DNA from: Bacteroidaceae bacterium
GTDB taxonomy: Bacteria; Bacteroidota; Bacteroidia; Bacteroidales; Bacteroidaceae
Assembly (NCBI GenBank): GCA_017507385.1
Contig: JAFWAX010000072.1
Span: 1 to 64,000 of the forward strand
Length of the DNA stretch: 64,000 bases
Reading direction: 5' to 3'
Shown here: in pieces, positions 49,647 through 59,244 of the stretch
Layout: the number at the start of each line of letters is the position of its first letter
How positions within the stretch are numbered: position 1 is the stretch's first letter
Notes under the pieces: generated by a model
What the model was told of the DNA's origin: nothing
The model's input: only the letters and a program-made list of their open reading frames with translations
Database searches by the model: none
Program-made: the position numbers and the translations under genes

Positions 49647-50252
49647 TCACTTCACTTTCCGTCTTCTCTTCACTTCTGCAACCGCATTCTTCACGAGGTT
49701 GGCGTACACGCTTGCACTCACGACCCTCGTGTCAATGCTCATCTTGTAATGGCTCATCACCCAAGCAATCTCAGCATCGAACCCGAGGCGCACATCATCT
49801 GACGAGCGATGCACTTCCGTTGAGGCTCCCTTCTTCGCCTTCTTCCTCTCCACGGAGAACTCCACACCCTTCGACTCCTTGCCCAGGAATGCACTCAATT
49901 CCTCCACACTCATACGACCGCAACGGCTTCGACCGATCGTCTCGACAAGGATTCTCTTCACCTCCTCCACGTCATCAGGCTCACCATTGTCAACCAATGC
50001 CTTCATCAAGCCGTACATCACCATCTTTGCCCTGTCCTTTGCATCACCGCCATGCTCGCTCACATACATCCTCATGCCCACAGGGTCGGCAACACCACGA
50101 TACGCAACGATGAGGCTCGCTGCGAGCTTCTGCACTTCCTCTGATGAGGCTGGCAACCCGACACGTTCTGCCAAGCCGCCATACTCACCACAGGCGATAT
50201 CTATGAACTCAGCCAGACACAACTCATCCAGCCTTACAGTCTTTCCTTTCAT
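49647..50252 (-). CDS. Phage protein downstream of the tape measure
   Basis: 201 residues from the ATG at 50252, chosen because a GGAGG lies 8 bases upstream; it overlaps the tape-measure stop as TGATG. An ATG at 50258 is too close to that site. Mostly helical in the first half (LCLAEFIDIACGEYGGLAERVGL), with a basic end (VKRRRKVK). No family was recognised. The position suggests a tail-related protein. Confidence 0.6.
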   Translation of the reverse strand: MKGKTVRLDELCLAEFIDIACGEYGGLAERVGLPASSEEVQKLAASLIVAYRGVADPVGMRMYVSEHGGDAKDRAKMVMYGLMKALVDNGEPDDVEEVKRILVETIGRSRCGRMSVEELSAFLGKESKGVEFSVERKKAKKGASTEVHRSSDDVRLGFDAEIAWVMSHYKMSIDTRVVSASVYANLVKNAVAEVKRRRKVK

Positions 50253-53200
50253 CAGCATTCCCTCCTATATTGTGCGAACTCTGCCCTATACGCTGCATCT
50301 GCCTGCAACCTCAAGGAAATCCTCGCCAGTCTGTTACGTTCGTCCATCTTCTTCTCCAGACGCTTGTAGTCGTTCACAACAAGTGTCCTCGGTTCATTCT
50401 GCTGCAATGGTGCCGCAGCCCCTGCAAGAGGCACGCTGAGCTTCCAATCCTCCACGTCCGGGTACACCATCGCACCCTTTGGCAAATCGACCACCACGGG
50501 CTTGTCTGGTGTCAGCCATGCAGAATTGCCTATCACGACAACCTCACGCTTTCCACCATCACCAACCATGGCAAGACCGCCCTCATGTCCCTTCTCGCCT
50601 GTACCCTTGGCATAAGCCTTGATGGGTGTTGAAAGGATGGTGGCTATCTGGATGGCACCCATGGCACCGACAACAGCGGCAAGCGCAATGTTCGGCAAAG
50701 CCTGAGTGATGGCAAGTGCTGTTGCAATGCCAGCCTGTGCGATGCTCGTAGCCTTCTCCCACACGGCTTTCTTGTACTCCAGTTCCTGCTTCTTCTTCTC
50801 CAGCTCTGCTTCCTTGTCAGAACGTCTCTTCTCTGCAGCCGCTTTCCGTGCCTCTGCCTCCTCCGTCGAGATGGCACCACGTTCAGCAAGCGACTCGATG
50901 CGTTCCACCTCTTCATCATAGTGAGCCTGGTTCACCTCCTTCTCCTCGTCTATTTTCTGGATCTGCCCGTCATACATCGCACCCATCAGACCGTTAATCT
51001 TGCTTATCGCCTGACCAGCCACCTGCATCCATCGCCTCATGTTCTGCTGACGCTTCTTGGCAAGATCGTCATCTGCTTTCTTTTCTCGCTCCATGTCGGC
51101 AACGGCATCGTCTGCCTCCTTCTTTGCCAAGTCTGCCCTCGCTTTCGCCAGCTCACGCATCGCCTTCTCTCTATCCTTGTCGGTCATCTCCTCAACGTCG
51201 AGTTGCTTCTCCAGGGACTCAATCACGGCAAGGGCAGAAGCCTGCTCGTACCTCACCTTTGCATCATACAGGGCACGCTCGTACTCCTCCTTCGTGATGA
51301 GGCCCTCTGCATATTCCTGCTCAATGGCTGTCACCTCTTCCACATAGGCGGTATCTCTAAACGACTTCTGCACGGCATAGAACTCGCTGATTCGACCTAT
51401 TTCAGCATTGGCGAACTTCTTCCTCGCTTCGCTGATAGCCTCGTTCTTCTCATGCTCTGCAGCAAGTTCGGCAGCCATCATCTCCTCATTCAGCACCTCA
51501 ATGCCCTTGGCGTACTCTTCTTGACTGATTTTCCGCTGGGCGAGGCTCGCATCCAGTTCTCCCTTCTGCTTGTCGAAGTTCTTACGTGCAGCGACAATAG
51601 CGACAGCCATTTCAGCCTCAGCATACTGGGCAGAGAGTTTCATTTCTTCCTCGCTGCCTTCCTCCACCAGCTTCAATCTGTCCTCTATGGTCTTCCTCGT
51701 GGCTTCCATGATGATTTCACGCACCTCTTCCATGTTCTTAGCCTCGGCTTCCTTGCTCACGGATGAGGCTCCTCCATTCTTATTCTCATCATCTTCATCA
51801 CCACTGGAACCATTATTCTCATCATCTTCATCACCACTGGAACCATCCAGTCCACCTCCACTACTTGCTATTTCACCTCCGCCACTGGCTTTAATGCCTC
51901 TCTTAGTTGGAATCAATGTTTCATTGTATGCACTCACAAAGGCATCCTTATAGGAAGAAGCAAACTCTTTGGCGTTCGCCAACATTTTCAAGCCTCCCTC
52001 CTTCCACGTGTTAGTGAGATTCTCCATGTATTTGTCGCCATCGCTCATAAGAGTTTTTAAGTCGAATGCTGCACGTAGTGCCTTGCCGGCAGTCTCCGCT
52101 CCGTTGATTGTATTCTTGAAGAACAACGTAATGATGTTCATCTGGTTCTTAAATGCCAAACCTATGAGGTTTACTACACCTCGAACGATAACGCTTTCAT
52201 CATACCATGATTTGAACCAGTCCACGATTTTATGAACATAGCGAACTATGCTGATGAGCGCGTCAGTCATGTAGTTTTTTGCAGCCAACGTGGCCTCCTC
52301 GAAACCATCGTCTGTCATATCGAACAGCGCAGCGACTTCCTTGTTCAACTCCTTCACCTTCTCGATGTGCTGGTCGTGAAGTTCGCCAACCTCACCCGTC
52401 ACCTTCTTCACCTCTTCGAGGTTCGTGGTCATCTCTCCCAGGTACTTCACCAACTCCATGCCACCAGAAGCACCATCGCGACCAAACACCTCTTTGAACG
52501 CATTGCTCACCTCTTGGCTTTCACGAGGCAATTCTCCAATCTTCCTGCTTACCTCCTGAAGGTAATCGAAGAAGTTTGCCTCACCATTCAACAGTTTCTC
52601 GTTCCACTCATCGGTACTGATGCCGAGGTCTTCAAGTGCCTTCTTCGTGCCAGAACTCATCTCGCCAAGTCGCTTCGTCGCCATCTGCATCATCTGCAAA
52701 CCTTGCTCGTTGAAGATGCCGCTACGAGTTTGTGCCAGGACCGCTGCAAGTTCGCTACCATCCAGCTTCATATCTTTGAAGATGGGGGCGTACCGCTCCA
52801 TGTTGCTAAGCATGTTGCCAGACAAGTCTGCACCTGCTTGGAATCCACCGCGCACGACATCCAATGCCTCGCGGCTGTCAACACCGTACTGCTGCATCAA
52901 TATATCGACAGCGGAAAGGACATCCTTATAGTCCTTATCCCACTCATCAGCAACAGCCTGAATCTCGCTACGCACATCAACCAGTTCTTCACCGCTCACA
53001 CCAAGGAACTCCCTCGTAAGCCTTGTGGCTTCCATCAGCCCCTTGTTGTAGTCATACCACCACTTGAAGGCGGCAACAGTTCCACCGATGCCGAGGATGG
53101 CAAGCACGGCAGGATTGGCAAGGAAACCTACAAGCGTGGTACCGAAGGCCTTCACCTTCGTTGTCAGTCCTGCGAGAACGTCACCACCGCCAGCGGTGGC

Positions 53201-54070
53201 CAGCATCTTCAACGAATTGCCGAACTTGCCGTTCACACCGACTGCATTCAGCATCACGTCAACGTAATTGCCGGCAGCTATCGCATAGTTGCCCACGTTG
53301 CGCTGATACTCGCCCATATCGGCAGCCAAGTCCTTCAGATGAGCGTCCATCTTCTGAATCTCTTCGTTCATCGCCTTGCCCATCGGATTGTTCTTCTCTT
53401 CATCCGTCATCTGCTTGTAAGTCATCTTCAACTGCTCCAGCTGGAGGGACAACTGCTGATAACTGCCCTCAGCGGCATTCAGTTCTTTGTCTTGATTATT
53501 CAGAACCATTGTCAATTCCTGAACAGATGCCTTCGTCTGTCGGTACTGACCCTCAATCTCGATGCGGCGCTCGTATGCTGCCTGTTCGGACATCTGACCC
53601 CTCTTCACAGCATCGGTCAACTGCTTCTGCTCCTCCTTCATGTCCTTCATCTGCTTCTGGAGCTTGACAAGACGGGCGATGTTCTCATCCCTCGAACCGA
53701 TGATTGACTTGGCAAGGTCAAGCATGCTCTTGTCTTGAGTGAACGCAGCACGCTTCACCTTGTTCTCCTTCTCAATCTCCGCAAGTTCCCTACTGATGGC
53801 GTTCGTTGTCTGACCGATAATCTGACGCTGCTGGTCAACAGCCGTGTTCAACTGCACGGTTGCCTCCTCAGCCTTCTTCATACCACCAGCAACGACATTG
53901 TTGATCTTCTCAATGTCGCCAACTGTCTCCACTTTAATCTTGATGGCCTCAGCCGTTGCCCTGATGACTTCAAGGTAAGTCGTACGGACATTATCGACCT
54001 CTGCCTTGACCGTACGCAAATCCTCAATCGCTTGCGGGTCAACCAAATCTGTAATTCTTATGTCTGCCAT
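50252..54070 (-). CDS. Tail tape measure protein
   Basis: 1272 residues, mostly helical with long coiled coils (about 60-270 and 900-1090). It has a hydrophobic segment near 310-345 (FLANPAVLAILGIGGTVAAF) and another near 1140-1180 (ALPNIALAAVVGAMGAIQIATILS). The tail end KGTGEKGHEGGLAMVGDGGKREVV is typical of tape-measure C-termini. It sets tail length and may enter the membrane at DNA injection. A low-complexity acidic linker (GSSGDEDDENN) is encoded by a 33-bp tandem repeat at 51780-51845. Confidence 0.9.
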   Translation of the reverse strand: MADIRITDLVDPQAIEDLRTVKAEVDNVRTTYLEVIRATAEAIKIKVETVGDIEKINNVVAGGMKKAEEATVQLNTAVDQQRQIIGQTTNAISRELAEIEKENKVKRAAFTQDKSMLDLAKSIIGSRDENIARLVKLQKQMKDMKEEQKQLTDAVKRGQMSEQAAYERRIEIEGQYRQTKASVQELTMVLNNQDKELNAAEGSYQQLSLQLEQLKMTYKQMTDEEKNNPMGKAMNEEIQKMDAHLKDLAADMGEYQRNVGNYAIAAGNYVDVMLNAVGVNGKFGNSLKMLATAGGGDVLAGLTTKVKAFGTTLVGFLANPAVLAILGIGGTVAAFKWWYDYNKGLMEATRLTREFLGVSGEELVDVRSEIQAVADEWDKDYKDVLSAVDILMQQYGVDSREALDVVRGGFQAGADLSGNMLSNMERYAPIFKDMKLDGSELAAVLAQTRSGIFNEQGLQMMQMATKRLGEMSSGTKKALEDLGISTDEWNEKLLNGEANFFDYLQEVSRKIGELPRESQEVSNAFKEVFGRDGASGGMELVKYLGEMTTNLEEVKKVTGEVGELHDQHIEKVKELNKEVAALFDMTDDGFEEATLAAKNYMTDALISIVRYVHKIVDWFKSWYDESVIVRGVVNLIGLAFKNQMNIITLFFKNTINGAETAGKALRAAFDLKTLMSDGDKYMENLTNTWKEGGLKMLANAKEFASSYKDAFVSAYNETLIPTKRGIKASGGGEIASSGGGLDGSSGDEDDENNGSSGDEDDENKNGGASSVSKEAEAKNMEEVREIIMEATRKTIEDRLKLVEEGSEEEMKLSAQYAEAEMAVAIVAARKNFDKQKGELDASLAQRKISQEEYAKGIEVLNEEMMAAELAAEHEKNEAISEARKKFANAEIGRISEFYAVQKSFRDTAYVEEVTAIEQEYAEGLITKEEYERALYDAKVRYEQASALAVIESLEKQLDVEEMTDKDREKAMRELAKARADLAKKEADDAVADMEREKKADDDLAKKRQQNMRRWMQVAGQAISKINGLMGAMYDGQIQKIDEEKEVNQAHYDEEVERIESLAERGAISTEEAEARKAAAEKRRSDKEAELEKKKQELEYKKAVWEKATSIAQAGIATALAITQALPNIALAAVVGAMGAIQIATILSTPIKAYAKGTGEKGHEGGLAMVGDGGKREVVVIGNSAWLTPDKPVVVDLPKGAMVYPDVEDWKLSVPLAGAAAPLQQNEPRTLVVNDYKRLEKKMDERNRLARISLRLQADAAYRAEFAQYRREC
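51780..51845. repeat. 33-bp perfect tandem duplication in the tape-measure gene
   Basis: Two identical 33-base copies (51780-51812 and 51813-51845) encode a doubled Gly-Ser-Ser-Gly-Asp-Glu-Asp-Asp-Glu-Asn-Asn linker. Being in frame, it can expand or contract without breaking the gene, which might alter tail length slightly. Confidence 0.85.
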
Positions 54071-54127
54071 AATACATAGTTTTTGAGTTTAGTTATTCCT
54101 AAACAATCGGCATGATTCTGCCATGCC

Positions 54128-54316
54128 TCACAGCCAATGCCGGTACTCCACAACCTCCTCTCCGTTCAACTCATCCACACCGCAGAACGCATACGTTCCG
54201 TCATGCCTCGCATACACCGCCATAATCTTTTTTTCCATCCGAGCGGCTTTCCTCGCCAGCTCGCTCACCCTCTCCAAGTCACTCATCCTCTTCTTTCTCT
54301 CACATGCACAACTCAT
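54128..54316 (-). CDS. Small phage protein before the tape measure
   Basis: 62 residues from the ATG at 54316, which overlaps the previous stop as ATGA; an upstream in-frame ATG (54334) would overlap further. Charged helical start (ERKKRMSDLERVSELARKAARMEKK), then a short beta segment (IMAVYARHDGTYAFCGVDELNGEEVVEY). Family unknown. Its position, between tail-tube and tape-measure genes, is where tail-assembly chaperones are often encoded. Confidence 0.55.
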   Translation of the reverse strand: MSCACERKKRMSDLERVSELARKAARMEKKIMAVYARHDGTYAFCGVDELNGEEVVEYRHWL

Positions 54317-54816
54317 AGTCCACACAGTTTCCAATAGTTCAATATCCAGTCCCTCAAGAAATGCTCATTGAAGTATTCCTTTCCTGTCATGCCAATCATG
54401 AAGATGGACTCTCCATACTTCTTCTCAATCAGAGGGCCGTCACGGAAACCTCCAGTGAACACATGGAGGCTGTCCGCTGTCCGTTCCGTCCTGATGCTGT
54501 CATAGAACGTGCCGATGATGAACAAGTTCGGAACTTCGACAGGTCTCGGAGGCAGGAACAGCATCTCACCCTGAATCGGTGGCGTGATCCTCTCCTTCCA
54601 ATCCTTGTACCACTGGCTGTGCTTCTCCGTCTTGAAATAGGCGTCATCTTCATATGTTGGCGACAGATAGTTGTTGTTGCCGTCCACACCGCTGTACAGC
54701 TGCTCATGCACGATGTCCTCCACCACGCCATGATTCGCCTCAAGGCATGCGAGCACGGAATCCCCGAACCCGTCCACTGCCGTATTGATTGCATCTGTCA
54801 ACTTGTCAAAATCCAT
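54313..54816 (-). CDS. Phage tail-region protein of unknown function
   Basis: 167 residues from the ATG at 54816 (MDFDKLTDAIN); an earlier ATG at 54870 adds a Pro/Phe-rich stretch that looks non-native. Features include a helical start and the beta-rich ITPPIQGEMLFLPPRPVEVPNLFIIGTFYDSI. No family was recognised. It overlaps the next gene by 4 bases, and it may be a tail completion or minor tail protein. Confidence 0.6.
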   Translation of the reverse strand: MDFDKLTDAINTAVDGFGDSVLACLEANHGVVEDIVHEQLYSGVDGNNNYLSPTYEDDAYFKTEKHSQWYKDWKERITPPIQGEMLFLPPRPVEVPNLFIIGTFYDSIRTERTADSLHVFTGGFRDGPLIEKKYGESIFMIGMTGKEYFNEHFLRDWILNYWKLCGL

Positions 54817-54866
54817 AGAACATTCATCTTTTTGAAAAAAGAGAGGGTCGGGCTTTCGCCCAGCCC

Positions 54867-55022
54867 TCATCTACTTATAATATCGTAAGCATCTTCAAGC
54901 ATCTTCACTCTGTCAGCCTCTTTCCTGTCTTGCCAGAAGCAGTCCTTGTGTCTCTCAACGAACTCCTCCCGAGACATCATCCTGACAGCGTCATCGACAA
55001 ACGTCACTCCCTCGAGTGTCAT
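54867..55022 (-). CDS. Very small phage protein after the tail tube gene
   Basis: 51 residues starting at the ATG 55020-55022, which overlaps the tail-tube stop codon as ATGA, strong evidence for coupled translation. It reads MTLEGVTFVDDAVRMMSREE, then a helical remainder rich in Asp, Lys and Arg with one CFWQDR motif. Similar short proteins follow tail-tube genes in Bacteroidetes phages by position, where tail-assembly chaperones are expected; that role is inferred. Confidence 0.65.
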   Translation of the reverse strand: MTLEGVTFVDDAVRMMSREEFVERHKDCFWQDRKEADRVKMLEDAYDIISR

Positions 55023-55852
55023 ACGCCAACAATGCCCTCAATACCATTGGCATACAATGCGCTTGGAGCCTTGAGTGCTGGTGTTGCACCCTGAGTCGCC
55101 GTCAGCGTCAAAGCACCATCAGCATAGGTTGCGGCAGAAATGCCGTCAATCGTTGCGGCAGCGTTGGCAGCGATGATGGTGCCGAATTCAGGTGTGCGGT
55201 CGAAACCGCCGACCTTCTCCACGATGTGGTACTTGTTGTCACCATCCTTCACCAGCTCGACAGGAGTCAGACCGATGAGCACATCCTCAAAGCGGATATC
55301 GGTGTCGATGAAGTCATAGTTCTGCTGGCTCTTCTCTGCGTCGAGGTGGCAGAAGCTGACTGTCAAAGACTCCTCAGCACCCGAAGTGGGATGAGGGATG
55401 ATAGTCGAATAGATGCAACTCATGGGAATGCCTGCCAGCACGTCTGTGCCGTCATTGACTCCGTAAATCACACCGTCCTCGTCGAAGTAGTACACATCAC
55501 GCTTCACGTTCTTGCTCTTCAGCAATTCAGCGTGCAGACCGTAGTCCACACCGTCGAGCGTGAAGGTGTCAGTCTGGGCACTGATGCCAGTCACCTTGTT
55601 GGGGCCGTAGCCAGTGGCGCTAACCTGAGGCTCACCGCCGTTCTTCGAGTACTCCACGAAAAGGAGAACAGGATAGATGCGGTTGGGCAGATCAGCGTGG
55701 CAAGCCTCACGGAGGGCATCACCATCGAAACCCGCAGGGAGCTTCTCGCCAGCAGGGACGATGATGGCACCCTTAATCTTGCCGTAGTCAATAGGGCAAC
55801 CACTCTTGCCCGAATTGAAATCAGCCTTGTAACAGTTACGTGTTGGTCTCAT
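55019..55852 (-). CDS. Probable major tail tube protein
   Basis: 277 residues, beta-rich, ending in a small Ig-like domain with Ala/Thr-rich repeats (AANAAATIDGISAATYADGALTLTATQGA). Size, position (after the tail terminator-like genes and before the tape measure) and composition fit the tube-forming protein. No sequence family was recognised with certainty. It overlaps the upstream gene by 4 bases and the 51-residue gene by 4 bases. Confidence 0.65.
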   Translation of the reverse strand: MRPTRNCYKADFNSGKSGCPIDYGKIKGAIIVPAGEKLPAGFDGDALREACHADLPNRIYPVLLFVEYSKNGGEPQVSATGYGPNKVTGISAQTDTFTLDGVDYGLHAELLKSKNVKRDVYYFDEDGVIYGVNDGTDVLAGIPMSCIYSTIIPHPTSGAEESLTVSFCHLDAEKSQQNYDFIDTDIRFEDVLIGLTPVELVKDGDNKYHIVEKVGGFDRTPEFGTIIAANAAATIDGISAATYADGALTLTATQGATPALKAPSALYANGIEGIVGV

Positions 55853-56430
55853 TGTAATCTTCTATTTACGCATTTGACATTTTTGATTTTAATCTCCAGA
55901 TTCCCTACGTTGATGGCATCAATGGGCTCGCTCACGGGCTGGCCGCTCTGCGTGTAGGCACCATATCGTCCATAGCTGTAGTTCTCGCTGTATGTGTGAG
56001 GAATGACACCATCATAGGCGACGTTTAACCTTCTGTCAGACTTCAATGCGGACATCAGACGCTCGTACACCGGGCGAAGGATGTTCACGAAAGAGGTCGT
56101 CAAGCGTTGCTCATTGCTCCACTCCTGGCGAGATGAGCAGGCTATCAAGATGTTGACGTTCGCCTTCATCTGATAGTCTGCCGAATCACGCTTCTCAATG
56201 ACAGGAGTGAACAAGGCGACGAGAGGGAACTTGGGCTTTCGGTCTGCCGACTGAGGCGACTTGCTCATCGTATCAAGCTGCTCCTTGATGTACATATCGT
56301 TGCCGAATATGTAATTCACCTCGGGCTTCTCAATCTCAGTGCAGTGGCCGACACCGTCACACACGCTGATTGTCAAGTCCTCTTTCAGACCTGCAACCAC
56401 TTCACCCAATATCTCAACTATTCCCTTCAT
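55849..56430 (-). CDS. Probable neck or tail-terminator protein
   Basis: 193 residues, mixed alpha/beta (MKGIVEILGEVVAGLKEDLTISVCDGVG at the start). It follows the capsid and connector genes and precedes the tail tube, with 4-base overlaps on both sides. This is the position of the tail terminator in HK97-like phages. The family is not certain. Confidence 0.55.
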   Translation of the reverse strand: MKGIVEILGEVVAGLKEDLTISVCDGVGHCTEIEKPEVNYIFGNDMYIKEQLDTMSKSPQSADRKPKFPLVALFTPVIEKRDSADYQMKANVNILIACSSRQEWSNEQRLTTSFVNILRPVYERLMSALKSDRRLNVAYDGVIPHTYSENYSYGRYGAYTQSGQPVSEPIDAINVGNLEIKIKNVKCVNRRLQ

Positions 56431-56999
56431 AGGTTCATCGCATTGACAGGAGTCACCATGTTAGTGACATAACAGATTGTATAATTACTCAGACGCAGCT
56501 TCGCCTCCTCAAGGAATCGGAGGTTGCGCTCCACCATCGTGTTCCATACGGAAGCCTGACGGCGTGCCGTGTTCTCGTGGGTGTCGTTCGCACTCTTCAG
56601 TACAACGGCACCCGTGTTCGTGACATGAAGAATTGTGCCTCTGAGCAGCTTGTACATCACATAGTCGGCGAGGCTTTCCTTCAGACCGTTGGCAAGGAAC
56701 TCCAGTTCCTCGTCAGTCTCGACATCCTCCACTTCTGGCTCCTCAGCGCCATCAGACTCACCCTGGCTCTGGCTTGCAATCTCCTTCGCCTCAAGGTAGG
56801 CGAGAAGAACCTTCGTCATGTTGATGCCCATCATGGCGATGAGGAAACCTTCCTGAACGCTGTCTATCCATCCGTTGATGCTGTCACGGACAGCAATCTC
56901 GTTCTGATCGACGCATCGGTCAGGAGATATCGGGGCGTTCTGAATCAGCCGTTCGCCCTTCGTGAAATACGTGCAATCTATCAGTCGTACCATGCTCAC
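56427..56999 (-). CDS. Probable head-tail connector protein
   Basis: 190 residues, helix-rich, with an acidic linker in the middle (SDGAEEPEVEDVETDEELE, about 80-98) between two helical parts. The order directly after the capsid gene group fits the head-completion adaptor (gp6-like or DUF6712-like). It overlaps the following gene and the preceding one by 4 bases each. Confidence 0.55.
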   Translation of the reverse strand: MSMVRLIDCTYFTKGERLIQNAPISPDRCVDQNEIAVRDSINGWIDSVQEGFLIAMMGINMTKVLLAYLEAKEIASQSQGESDGAEEPEVEDVETDEELEFLANGLKESLADYVMYKLLRGTILHVTNTGAVVLKSANDTHENTARRQASVWNTMVERNLRFLEEAKLRLSNYTICYVTNMVTPVNAMNL

Positions 57000-57421
57000 T
57001 TCTTGTTGGACTTTTTCGTAGTTTTCTTCTCTTCCGCTGGTGCTTCCTTCACGTCAGCAGCAGGAGCTTCCTTGGTGTCATCAGACGGAGCGTCTTTGAC
57101 ATCCTCGGAAGGTGCTTCCTTTGAATCTTCCGCAGGTGCATCTTGGGATTCTTCCGCAGATGCTTCCTTGGAGTCCTCAACTGGCACTTCCTTGGAATCT
57201 TCCACTTCTACGTTATCAACGACCACAACGGATTCAGGCTTCTCAACTTCCGCTGGTGCTTCCTTCACGTCAGCAGCAGGAGCCGCTTTCGTGTCGATGG
57301 CAGGAACGGAAGGAACACCGACAGTCACGTTGAAGCCCTCTTTCTTGAAGCGCAGGCGCTGCTCCCGAGCAAAACGCTCAAGAGCAATGCCGTTGCCTGT
57401 TATGATAAGAGTCTTCTTCAT
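56996..57421 (-). CDS. Low-complexity acidic repeat phage protein
   Basis: 141 residues. The first 40 (MKKTLIITGNGIALERFARE) have a short beta-alpha start with charged helix. From about 45 to 130 there are imperfect repeats of EDSKEAPA-like units, rich in Ala, Pro, Glu, Asp and Lys, and the end is basic (KKTTKKSNKK). The gene begins 2 bases after the capsid stop. It could be a capsid decoration or head-fibre protein, but no family is recognised. The DNA shows matching short tandem repeats at 57030-57290. Confidence 0.55.
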   Translation of the reverse strand: MKKTLIITGNGIALERFAREQRLRFKKEGFNVTVGVPSVPAIDTKAAPAADVKEAPAEVEKPESVVVVDNVEVEDSKEVPVEDSKEASAEESQDAPAEDSKEAPSEDVKDAPSDDTKEAPAADVKEAPAEEKKTTKKSNKK

Positions 57422-57423
57422 GG

Positions 57424-59208
57424 CTATTCAGTTGTTACCTCAGTCACAGTCTCAGTGCGAGTGTAGTAAGTCGTGTTGTCTGCTGGCTCCGTTTCAGAAG
57501 CAGCCACGAACTCACCGTTCACCTTCTTGTAGTAACCCTTGCTTGCAGGGTTCTGGCCAGTGGCGTCAACCTGCTCGTACACAACAGTCGTTGTGGTGTG
57601 AGTCTCAGGCTCCTCCTGGGCAGCAGGCTTCGTGATGGCGGTCTTGAGCGATGCCAAGTCACCATAAGCGAATGCGAATGGGTTGTAGAGGGCAAGGATG
57701 ACCTCTTCCTGAGCGATGAGAGCCACAACGTTGCGACGCTTGGTCTCAACATCCTCTGCCCACTCCAGCGTTAGGTTCGTGTAGTCCACGAGAGAAGCAC
57801 CGTTGATGGTGTCACCGAGGAAATACTTGCCGACAGGAATCTGCGTGCTCTCGATGATGAGATAGCCAGCAATGTACTTGCGGCCATTCACCACGGTCAC
57901 GAGGTTGAGGCTGCGACCAGTCGTGTCCTTCTCGCCCTGGATGGTGTTCACATCCGATGGGTTCAGAACAATCACGGTTGGATTGTACTCACCGTAGTTC
58001 ATCACAGCGAAGGCTGTGCGGATGACATCCTCAGAGTTCGGGTCTTCGATGTTCTGAAAGAACTGGTTGTTCACCGTGAACGCGAGGTTAGCGGCAGTCT
58101 CGCTCTGATAAGCGACACCTGGCAGAAGGATCTGCGTGTCGTTCATCTTGATGAGCGTCTTTGCGGAGAGCAATGGAGAGTGCTCTGCAGCACCAGTGAA
58201 GACGATGCTCTGACCCGAACGGATGTCAGGCTGAGCAGCAGCGAACGTGATGATGGTGTCTGCACCGTTGTTGTAAGTTGCTACGGAAGCAACAGAACCA
58301 GCAGTACCGGTCACTACAGCGTTGGAGATGATGCTCTCCACGCTCTTCACGTTCTCATTGTTCACGATACCCTCAAGGTTCTCGCCCTGACCGTCACCGA
58401 AGAGGATGTTCCAATCCTCTGCCATGGCAATGCACACAGGAATCTTGTTGAGGAGATACGAACGAACCCATACGCGGCTCTTTAACATTCGCTTGGAAAC
58501 GAAGATGGTGGTACCAAGACGCTTGGTGCCAGTGGTCACCTCCTTCACGCTGAACGCAGACTCAGGCAGCAAACCGTTCTCGGTCACGAAACGTGCGTTG
58601 CGGTTCAGTGCTGAAATCTGGTTGTAGGTGAGGTTGGGGAACTGTGGGTCGCCCTGCTCTGTGGAGAGAACTTCACGGAGGTGAGTCTTACCACCTGCGT
58701 AGGGGTCAATGACACGCTTCTGCTGCTGGCTGATGAGAACACTGCCAGTATAGTTACCAGTCAGGTTGACAGGGTACTCTGCGCTCTTCAGAGCAGAGAT
58801 GTCGAACTCGCCAGACTTGGTCTTGCGGCCAGCCACGAAGTCAGCGAAACGCTCAGAGTCGAACATCGCATTGATCTGCTCGTCGAACTTGCTGATGGTT
58901 TCCTGCTTCACGCCCTGCTTCTTCAGCTCGGCAATCACAGAGTTCACTTCCTTCACCTGCTCGAACAACTTGGTGATGTCGCTCTTCAGGCCCTTCTCGC
59001 CGTTAATTTCGGCAACAGCAGACTTGAGCTCGTCAATCTTGGCGAGGTCTTCCTTGTCTGCCGCACCCTTCACAATCTCGTCAAGGATGTCGTTCATGGC
59101 GTTGACGATGGGTGAATACAGGCTCTTCAACTGAGCCTTGTTCTCCTCGCTGGTGCCCTCTTTGAGCTGCGCGAGGATTTCATCTACTGTCATTTTCTTG
59201 CACTTCAT
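57424..59208 (-). CDS. HK97-type major capsid protein
   Basis: 594 residues. The first about 125 form a coiled-coil scaffold-like delta domain (EILAQLKEGTSEENKAQLKSL, then KLFEQVKEVNSVIAELKK), normally removed by the prohead protease. An HK97-fold core follows (about 130-510; RVIDPYAGGKTHLREVLSTEQGDPQFPNLTYN, ILFGDGQGENLEGI). Beyond it is a roughly 75-residue Thr/Glu-rich extension (about 520-594, YYKKVNGEFVAASE), likely exposed on the capsid. The gene follows the protease after 36 bases. Confidence 0.9.
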   Translation of the reverse strand: MKCKKMTVDEILAQLKEGTSEENKAQLKSLYSPIVNAMNDILDEIVKGAADKEDLAKIDELKSAVAEINGEKGLKSDITKLFEQVKEVNSVIAELKKQGVKQETISKFDEQINAMFDSERFADFVAGRKTKSGEFDISALKSAEYPVNLTGNYTGSVLISQQQKRVIDPYAGGKTHLREVLSTEQGDPQFPNLTYNQISALNRNARFVTENGLLPESAFSVKEVTTGTKRLGTTIFVSKRMLKSRVWVRSYLLNKIPVCIAMAEDWNILFGDGQGENLEGIVNNENVKSVESIISNAVVTGTAGSVASVATYNNGADTIITFAAAQPDIRSGQSIVFTGAAEHSPLLSAKTLIKMNDTQILLPGVAYQSETAANLAFTVNNQFFQNIEDPNSEDVIRTAFAVMNYGEYNPTVIVLNPSDVNTIQGEKDTTGRSLNLVTVVNGRKYIAGYLIIESTQIPVGKYFLGDTINGASLVDYTNLTLEWAEDVETKRRNVVALIAQEEVILALYNPFAFAYGDLASLKTAITKPAAQEEPETHTTTTVVYEQVDATGQNPASKGYYKKVNGEFVAASETEPADNTTYYTRTETVTEVTTE

Positions 59209-59244
59209 GTCTCAGAAAATTTTAGTGGTTAATAAATCTGTTGT

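Noticed and set aside
52232..53707. Open frame of 491 codons on the plus strand
   Set aside because: It is antisense to the tape-measure gene and is His/Leu-rich without domains, a reading-frame shadow.
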